Below, in pieces: positions 1-4,618 of a stretch of 7,227 nt of DNA. The position numbers and the translations under genes are program-made. The notes beneath the pieces were generated by a model, which saw only the letters and a program-made list of their open reading frames with translations, had not been told where the DNA came from and did not search any database. Source of the DNA: an uncultured Acidimicrobiia bacterium (GTDB lineage Bacteria > Actinomycetota > Acidimicrobiia > Spongiisociales > UBA5794); assembly GCA_913031525.1 (NCBI GenBank), contig CAJWGC010000056.1, positions 1 to 7,227 on the forward strand, written 5' to 3'. The stretch's first letter is position 1; the number at the start of each line of letters is the position of its first letter.

Positions 1-181
1 CGACATCACCACGTGATCGCACCATTGCGTTCCACCACTGATCTTTGACATTCCGTAATAGCTCAACGCCCAGTGGCCCGTAGTCATAAGCAGAACGCAA
101 TCCCCCGTATATCTCGGAGGATTGGAATATGAAACCGCGCTTCTTGGCGAGGCTAACGATGGTGTCGAAATCGGCGGTCAC
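1..181 (-). CDS. glyS: Glycyl-tRNA synthetase, N-terminal fragment (runs off the left edge)
   Basis: The first 60 codons of a single-chain (alpha2-type) class II glycyl-tRNA synthetase, which charges tRNA-Gly with glycine in the cytoplasm. Translating the minus strand from the GTG at 181-179 gives [20 protein letters not shown], followed by [20 protein letters not shown] and then a DQWW segment. This is the characteristic opening of the family, including the YGPLG motif just before the catalytic core. GTG is chosen because an in-frame TGA lies three codons upstream and no other start precedes the conserved residues. There is no good Shine-Dalgarno sequence before it. The gene follows uppS on the same strand after a 55-base gap. 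The catalytic core and anticodon-binding domain lie outside the window. Identity is secure; the exact start is fairly secure. Confidence 0.93.
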   Translation of the reverse strand, partial: MTADFDTIVSLAKKRGFIFQSSEIYGGLRSAYDYGPLGVELLRNVKDQWWNAMVRSRGDV

Positions 182-236
182 AGAAACTCATCGGTGTGGA
201 AAAAAAGATAATAGGAGCCTAGATGCAATAAGAAGT
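182..236 (-). promoter_or_regulatory. uppS-glyS intergenic gap with a weak possible -10 element
   Basis: This 55-base gap is the longest non-coding stretch in the recO-uppS-glyS unit. On the minus strand it holds TATTAT (213-208), one mismatch from the -10 consensus, followed by a run of seven T (206-200). No convincing -35 hexamer sits 16-18 bases upstream, and no stem long enough for an intrinsic terminator precedes the T run. It could be a weak internal promoter for glyS, or merely an AT-rich spacer. The call is speculative. Confidence 0.2.
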
Positions 237-983
237 TCAGGGTGTCACTCCAAAACGTCTATCTCTTCTCCTGTATTCAGCGACACAATCGGCAAGGCTC
301 TTCCGATCGAAATCCGGCCAGAGCGTCGGAGTGAACACATATTCCGAATAGACAGACTGCCAGATAAGGAAATTAGAAATTCGCATCTCACCACTGGTAC
401 GTATAACCAGATCAGGATCAGGCATCTCCGGAAGATAGAGTCGAGCGGTTAAAGCATGCTCATCAACGTCAGCGGGATCAATAGATCCAGCGGCCACATC
501 CTCGGCGATACGAGATGCCGCTATTCCGAGTTCCATACGACCTCCGTAATTAAAAGCAAACGTAAGATTGAGCCTCGAATTACGTGCTGTTAGCTCTTCG
601 GACGCGACAATTTCAGCACGCAGTACATCGGACACACGTGGATCCTCCTTTTCCCCTATGAACCGTATACGAACACCCATCTCGTTCATCTCGTCACGTC
701 GCCGTCGCAACAAATCGACGTTAAAACCCATAAGAAACTCGACTTCATCATCGGACCGCGACCAATTCTCTGTCGAGAACGCGTATACCGTCAGCCACTC
801 GATCGTCATTTCGAGAGCACCCTCAATGACATCAAAGAGTGCCGGCTCCCCCTGGGCATGCCCCATAGTGCGCGGTAGATCTCTGGAATTAGCCCAGCGG
901 CCGTTACCGTCCATGATGATGGCGACGTGACGAGGAATCGGCACTTCACTCTCCCTCCCCGAACTGGGTGGCCTAACAACCAT
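237..983 (-). CDS. uppS: Isoprenyl transferase (cis-prenyltransferase, undecaprenyl diphosphate synthase family)
   Basis: A cytoplasmic, membrane-associated enzyme that adds isopentenyl diphosphate units in the cis configuration to a farnesyl or similar primer, making the polyprenyl diphosphate carrier used in peptidoglycan and glycan assembly. All family signatures are visible in the 248-residue product: MDGNGRW at 24-30 with the catalytic Asp25, a GHxxG motif at 41-45, YAFSTENW at 67-74, FAFNYGGR near 142-149, the RTSGE-x-R-x-S isopentenyl diphosphate-binding signature at 195-203, and WPDF near 222. The length is normal. The longest reading starts at ATG 983 and overlaps recO by 11 bases without a ribosome-binding site. 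A GTG at 944 (codon 14) has a strong one and would give about 235 residues beginning just before PIPRHVAIIMDG, so the true start may be 944. Final chain length cannot be read from sequence; some actinobacterial homologues make shorter products. Confidence 0.96.
   Translation of the reverse strand: MVVRPPSSGRESEVPIPRHVAIIMDGNGRWANSRDLPRTMGHAQGEPALFDVIEGALEMTIEWLTVYAFSTENWSRSDDEVEFLMGFNVDLLRRRRDEMNEMGVRIRFIGEKEDPRVSDVLRAEIVASEELTARNSRLNLTFAFNYGGRMELGIAASRIAEDVAAGSIDPADVDEHALTARLYLPEMPDPDLVIRTSGEMRISNFLIWQSVYSEYVFTPTLWPDFDRKSLADCVAEYRRRDRRFGVTP
951..956 (-). promoter_or_regulatory. Shine-Dalgarno site supporting a shorter uppS start (GTG at 944)
   Basis: On the minus strand the purine-rich block GGGGAGGGAG occupies 960-951. 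Its AGGGAG part (956-951) lies 6 bases before the in-frame GTG at 944-942. The longer ATG start at 983 is preceded by TCGTGGTTCTCG, with no such site. This favours 944 as the start and would leave a 28-base gap after the recO stop instead of an 11-base overlap. Confidence 0.55.
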
Positions 984-1695
984 CGAGAACCACGAGACTT
1001 TCTAGCCTTCGTTCAAGGTGATATTCGACAAAACGTCGGGCAACGCCCATAGCTTGACCGCTGAAAGATTGATCTGCCTCAGGAAGATCAGATAGTTCCG
1101 GGCTAACGACGGCTGCGAGGTAATCGGTAAGTCCGGGAGAGAGCGAGAAAGACCCTGAACTACGACATTGGTCACATTGCACGCCGCCTCCAGCGAAACT
1201 AAACCAGGTAAGCCGATCGAAGCGGCCGCATCCAGCACATACATCAAGAGCAGGCGCCACCCCCACAATATCTGCAGCCTTCAAAAGAAACGCTGTTAGC
1301 AGATCTGGATGTGAAACCCCCGCGTCTAAAGCTCGTAAACCGCGTTGGAGAAGGAGAAAAAGGCGTACTGAACTCTCCTCCTCCTGAGCAACTGCATCTG
1401 CTACCTCCACCATCGTCCCCGCGGCAACAACACGATCCAAGTTCGACCGTAAGTGCTGATAAGGATCGATGATCGCTACTTGAGTAATCGTGTGAAGATT
1501 GCGTCCTTCGTAGAGAACGAGATCCACGTGGCAAAAAGGCTCCAGTCTCCCCCCAAATCGACTCTTAGTTCGCCGGACCCCCTTAGCGACAGCACGTAGT
1601 TTCCCGTGGCTAGGGCTAAGGAGAACGACGACTCGATCGGCTTCGCCAAAGGGAAAGGAACGCAACACTATGCCCTGATCGTTTCGGAGTGCCAT
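973..1695 (-). CDS. recO: DNA repair/recombination protein RecO
   Basis: The recombination mediator RecO acts with RecR (and RecF) in the cytoplasm to load RecA onto SSB-coated single-stranded DNA and to anneal strands. The 240-residue product has the family layout: an N-terminal OB-fold domain (about 1-80) opening with GIVLRSFPFGEADRVVVLLS, a helical domain, and a four-cysteine zinc site with CxxC pairs at Cys153/Cys156 and Cys174/Cys177. Length is typical. The start is ATG 1695; an in-frame TGA lies a few codons upstream and there is no earlier start codon. GAGAGG directly abuts the ATG, which is closer than a normal ribosome-binding site. The neighbour era usually precedes recO directly on the same strand; here an inverted gene lies between them, so recO probably uses its own promoter in 1696-1796. 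uppS follows. Confidence 0.95.
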   Translation of the reverse strand: MALRNDQGIVLRSFPFGEADRVVVLLSPSHGKLRAVAKGVRRTKSRFGGRLEPFCHVDLVLYEGRNLHTITQVAIIDPYQHLRSNLDRVVAAGTMVEVADAVAQEEESSVRLFLLLQRGLRALDAGVSHPDLLTAFLLKAADIVGVAPALDVCAGCGRFDRLTWFSFAGGGVQCDQCRSSGSFSLSPGLTDYLAAVVSPELSDLPEADQSFSGQAMGVARRFVEYHLERRLESLVVLDGC

Positions 1696-1796
1696 CCTCT
1701 CAGGGTAGAACGATCAAGCCTAAAAACGTTCTGTTTCGAAACCATCTGTTCTGACAAGATCCAGCGTATGGTTGGACCCTACGACAGGAGACTCTT
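1696..1796. promoter_or_regulatory. Divergent intergenic region between recO and the carbinolamine dehydratase gene
   Basis: These 101 bases separate two divergently oriented genes and must hold the promoters of both, unless recO is reached by read-through from era. A perfect 10-base palindrome GTTTCGAAAC lies at 1733-1742. It is flanked by two direct copies of GTTCTG at 1728-1733 and 1748-1753, exactly 20 bases (about two helical turns) apart, a spacing compatible with a protein-binding site. I could not find a convincing -35/-10 pair in either direction. CTGACA (1751-1756, plus strand) and TTGTCA (1757-1752, minus strand) resemble -35 elements but lack good partners. Promoter function is inferred from gene layout. 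Confidence 0.4.
1786..1790 (+). promoter_or_regulatory. Shine-Dalgarno site of the carbinolamine dehydratase gene
   Basis: AGGAG lies 6 bases before the ATG at 1797, an ideal position. It fixes the start and supports this small plus-strand frame being a real gene. Confidence 0.75.
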
Positions 1797-2078
1797 ATGG
1801 CTCGCCTTAGCAAAAACGATCGATCCTCCTTTCTTGCCGAGTACCCAAAATGGGAACTCGAGGGAGAGATAATCTCGCGAACTTTCGCGTTTCGCGACTT
1901 CAACGAAGCGATGGGATTTGTCATGAGACTCGGCCTCGCTGCTGAGGTCGCCGACCATCACCCGGATATCGATATCCGATGGAACAAGGTACACCTCACA
2001 CTCACAACACATAGTGAGCAAGCGCTTACGCGCAAAGACACTGATCTAGCATCACTTTACGAAAATTACGCCGGATAA
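1797..2078 (+). CDS. Pterin-4a-carbinolamine dehydratase-like protein
   Basis: A 93-residue protein of the PCD/DCoH family. The classical reaction is dehydration of 4a-hydroxytetrahydrobiopterin to quinonoid dihydropterin, regenerating the pterin cofactor of aromatic amino acid hydroxylases. Many bacterial members sit in genomes without such a hydroxylase and have unclear roles. The family signature is clear: ADHHPDIDIRWNKVHLTLTT at 52-71 followed by H72 and a T-x-x-D pattern at 78-81. His54, His55 and His72 match the catalytic histidines. Length is normal (about 90-110). The ATG has an AGGAG site 6 bases upstream. It is the only plus-strand gene here, convergent with era (25-base gap, no clear terminator) and divergent from recO. 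No pterin-dependent hydroxylase is visible in the window, so its substrate role here is unknown. Confidence 0.93.
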   Translation: MARLSKNDRSSFLAEYPKWELEGEIISRTFAFRDFNEAMGFVMRLGLAAEVADHHPDIDIRWNKVHLTLTTHSEQALTRKDTDLASLYENYAG

Positions 2079-2103
2079 AACAACGTCTTCACCAGTGGTT
2101 AGG

Positions 2104-2988
2104 TTAAAAACCGAGCCTGTCAAGTGACTCCTCTCGGCGCTGCCAATCCTTCTCCACTCGCACTCGCAAATCCAAGAAACACTCAGTTGAGAAAATCTTC
2201 TCGAGCTCTTCACGAGCGGCCTTTCCGACAAGGCTCAACATCGCTCCATCCTTACCGATAACGATTCCCTTTTGTGACTCTCGCTCAACGAGCACTGTTG
2301 CCGGAACATAGACGGTACCGTTCTCACGAGTCTTGATCTCATCGGTCACAACGACAACCGAATGCGGCAACTCTTCACGGAGATGCTTGAGATACTTCTC
2401 ACGAATCAATTCGGAAACCATAAATCGTTCTGGCTGATCTGAATGGAAGCCAGTAGGGAAGTACATCGGTCCCTCTGGCAATCGGCTATCCAGTTCTGAC
2501 ATCAACGCCTTAAGTCCTGCGGCATGAAGCGCCGATACTGGAACGTAAGCGGAGAAATCCCATAACCCTGCTTTGGCCAGTTGCTCGGCAACCTGAGTTT
2601 GAGAAGCGATATCGATCTTGTTGACGACAACAACGGTTTCAACCCCAGACTCTTGGAGCCGAGAAGCAACGAGACGGTCCCCTGGTCCGATCTGCTGAGT
2701 TGCGTCCAGCACAAAAATCGCAATATCCGATTCGGACAACGACCCATAGATAAGCTTATTCAGTCGTTTTCCAAGCGCCGTCCGAGGCCGATGGAGACCC
2801 GGAGTATCGACGAAAACAAACTGACGGGAGGGTTCGGTCAAAGTCAAGACACCACGAATAGTGTTACGCGTTGTCTGAGGATGCTTCGAAGTAATCGCCA
2901 CCTTCTCGCCGACGAGAGCGTTGGTCAGCGTTGACTTCCCAACGTTAGGCCGCCCCACGATGCATAGGAATCCAGAACGAGATGTCAC
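2104..2988 (-). CDS. era: GTPase Era (ribosome assembly)
   Basis: Essential GTPase that binds the 3' end of 16S rRNA and guides 30S subunit maturation, partly at the inner face of the membrane. The 294-residue product has a complete G domain: G1 GRPNVGKS at 12-19, the switch I region with TTRNTIRG at 39-46, G3 DTPG at 61-64, G4 NKID at 123-126 and G5 SAL at 152-154. A C-terminal KH RNA-binding domain follows, with the GIVIGKDG loop at 241-248. The closing RVRVEKDWQRREESLDRLGF is typical of Era. Length is normal. The start is GTG 2988, overlapping the stop of the upstream CBS-protein gene by 4 bases (GTGA) without a separate ribosome-binding site, so translation is probably coupled. It is the last gene of the five-gene coupled block. 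Confidence 0.97.
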   Translation of the reverse strand: MTSRSGFLCIVGRPNVGKSTLTNALVGEKVAITSKHPQTTRNTIRGVLTLTEPSRQFVFVDTPGLHRPRTALGKRLNKLIYGSLSESDIAIFVLDATQQIGPGDRLVASRLQESGVETVVVVNKIDIASQTQVAEQLAKAGLWDFSAYVPVSALHAAGLKALMSELDSRLPEGPMYFPTGFHSDQPERFMVSELIREKYLKHLREELPHSVVVVTDEIKTRENGTVYVPATVLVERESQKGIVIGKDGAMLSLVGKAAREELEKIFSTECFLDLRVRVEKDWQRREESLDRLGF

Positions 2989-4154
2989 GGTAAGAGAAGT
3001 CGAACGCGAGCCACACGACGTCCTAAGACTTTTTCGGCGATGAAAATATGCAGTTCATATTCGAAGGATTCCCCTTCCTCGGGGACTCGACCAGCGAGTG
3101 AAAGCATAAATCCACCAACGGTGTCCCATTCGGAATCGGGTAGATCAATACCGATCATTTCCCCTAATGCAGCAACACCTAAACGGCCGTCGATCAGCAG
3201 TTCTCCTTCACGCATTTCGGTTACCAACGGCTCTTCAGTGTCATATTCATCGGTGATTTCACCGACGATCTCTTCAAGTAGGTCCTCTATCGTTACTACC
3301 CCCGCAGTCCCTCCAAACTCATCGACCACCATCGCAAGATGTATCTGATTTCCCTGCATCTCCCGTAAGAGCTGCGGAACAGATTTAGTTTCGGGAACGA
3401 AATAGGCATTTCGCATAATGTCGAGCACAAGCACGGACTCAGTATCAGCGTCCATCAGCTCCAAAATATCTCTGGCGTAGAGAATACCCAACACATCATC
3501 CGGTCCTTCTCCGAAAACCGGAATTCGAGAACGACCAGTCTCCAACACAACTTCGAGAGCATGATCCGTTGAATCCGACCCAAGAACCGCAACAAGATCA
3601 GTTCGAGGCGTCATGACCTCGCGCACAATGGCGTCGCTGAACTCCAAAACACTCGAAATTAATTCGAGTTCGCTCTCACCGTTCTTGTCAGATTCGGTCT
3701 CTTCCTTTTCCTCACTCTCAAGGTCCCTGATGAAACCCAAGGTCCAATTACCGAATACAACGGCTGCACGCAATGGACGCGCCAGGGAATAAGCCAATGA
3801 GCGAGGACGGTTACGGCCAAAAGAACGCGGAGTCAAATCGCCAACGAAAATAAGTACCGAACCAAGAATGACTAGACCGCCCGAGAGAGCCCAACCACTC
3901 AAGGACGTCGCTAACACCCAAGTCGCCGGGATAACAGCAGAAATAATGAGCGTGGTCGATGCCACTCCCAGTGCAGATTGCAACAGATAGCGATTTGCTA
4001 ACAGATCGACCACAATCTCGGCCCGTTGATCTTCTTCGGCCGCGTCAAGCAACGCGTCAGCGCGCGTAGTGTGCAAGAGCGACACGCCGGCTGCTCTCAA
4101 TAATCCAGCCATCACTAGAGCTGCAATCGATAAAGTCACCGCCAGTACGATCAT
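2985..4154 (-). CDS. CNNM/CorC-type membrane protein with CBS pair (hemolysin C family)
   Basis: A membrane protein of the family implicated in Mg2+ (and Co2+) transport or resistance, often annotated as hemolysin family. The 389 residues show three or so membrane segments in a DUF21-like region (about 1-22, 59-82, 88-106), then a charged linker (145-160) and a CBS pair. CBS1 starts with REVMTPRTDLVAV (178-190); CBS2 includes IHLAMVVDEFGGTAGVVTIE (271-290) and DLLEEIVGEITDEYD. A CorC_HlyC C-terminal domain follows (about 310-389). The CBS pair probably senses ATP-Mg. The protein is shorter than the roughly 430 residues common for homologues in this position. The DUF21 part is divergent: no acidic residue occurs before Asp33, and the usual E-x-x-PK-like motif reads GDLTPRSF (105-112). 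ATG 4154 overlaps ybeY by 4 bases (ATGA). Family assignment is firm; transport activity is uncertain. Confidence 0.9.
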   Translation of the reverse strand: MIVLAVTLSIAALVMAGLLRAAGVSLLHTTRADALLDAAEEDQRAEIVVDLLANRYLLQSALGVASTTLIISAVIPATWVLATSLSGWALSGGLVILGSVLIFVGDLTPRSFGRNRPRSLAYSLARPLRAAVVFGNWTLGFIRDLESEEKEETESDKNGESELELISSVLEFSDAIVREVMTPRTDLVAVLGSDSTDHALEVVLETGRSRIPVFGEGPDDVLGILYARDILELMDADTESVLVLDIMRNAYFVPETKSVPQLLREMQGNQIHLAMVVDEFGGTAGVVTIEDLLEEIVGEITDEYDTEEPLVTEMREGELLIDGRLGVAALGEMIGIDLPDSEWDTVGGFMLSLAGRVPEEGESFEYELHIFIAEKVLGRRVARVRLLLP

Positions 4155-4618
4155 CGAAACTCTTGTCCTGCAAGAGCAAGCAACTCGCGTTCGCGCTGCT
4201 CCATTTGCTCTGCATCTGTCTCTTCTTCGTGATCGTAACCAAGCAGATGGAGAACGCCGTGAACAACCATTAACGCCATCTCGTCGTCAAACGGAACCGC
4301 AGCAACATCGGCTTGAGCCCGTACGACTGTCGGGCAAATCACCACGTCCCCTACCAACAGGGGTGGCCCTTCTTTGCTACGCGAACGATATTTTCCAGGT
4401 TCTAAATCCTCGATCGGAAGTGAGAGAACGTCAGTCGGCCCTTCTTTACCAAGATAACGATGATTAAGGTCAGACATCTCTTCTGGGCCAACAAACGTTA
4501 TAGATAACATGGCTCCAAAGTCGACGCGCTCCTCACGTAACACCATGTCGGCCAGCGAAAGCAACTGGGACGATTCAAGAGGGTCGTCCTGTTCGTCGCT
4601 TAGTTCTACCGGCATCAC
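4151..4618 (-). CDS. ybeY: Endoribonuclease YbeY (rRNA maturation factor)
   Basis: Zinc-dependent single-strand endoribonuclease involved in 16S rRNA 3'-end processing and ribosome quality control in the cytoplasm. The family hallmark H-x3-H-x5-H appears as HGVLHLLGYDH with His120, His124 and His130, preceded by the conserved LNHRYLGKEGPTDVLSLPIE (51-70) and the LVGDVVIC segment (88-95). The 155-residue length is normal. The frame opens at GTG 4618 within the GTGA that also ends pgpH; an in-frame ATG immediately follows (4615-4613), so the start is one or the other. The upstream sequence has only a weak ribosome-binding site, so translation likely depends on coupling to pgpH. The YbeY-PhoH neighbourhood is a widely conserved pairing; here pgpH lies between the two, as in many Gram-positive genomes. 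Its partner Era is two genes downstream. Confidence 0.97.
   Translation of the reverse strand: MMPVELSDEQDDPLESSQLLSLADMVLREERVDFGAMLSITFVGPEEMSDLNHRYLGKEGPTDVLSLPIEDLEPGKYRSRSKEGPPLLVGDVVICPTVVRAQADVAAVPFDDEMALMVVHGVLHLLGYDHEEETDAEQMEQRERELLALAGQEFR

Noticed and set aside
200..221. Intrinsic terminator after uppS (T run on the minus strand)
   Set aside because: The seven T are preceded only by a TAGG-CT-CCTA inverted repeat, whose two-base loop is too tight and whose stem is too short to act as a terminator.
129..452. 107-codon plus-strand open frame at the left end
   Set aside because: Antisense to the glyS start and the uppS C-terminus, both of which are clearly coding by conserved motifs.
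568..930. 120-codon plus-strand open frame opposite uppS
   Set aside because: Antisense to well-conserved UppS motifs, with no family signature of its own.
2079..2112. Possible bidirectional terminator between the carbinolamine dehydratase gene and era
   Set aside because: Only short inverted repeats are present (ACCAGTGGT, and GGTT-AAA-AACC at 2102-2112, each with a 4-base stem) and there is no GC-rich stem followed by a T run.
4069..4467. 132-codon plus-strand open frame opposite the CBS-protein/ybeY junction
   Set aside because: Crosses two genuine, overlapping minus-strand genes and encodes low-complexity, Arg-rich sequence without motifs.
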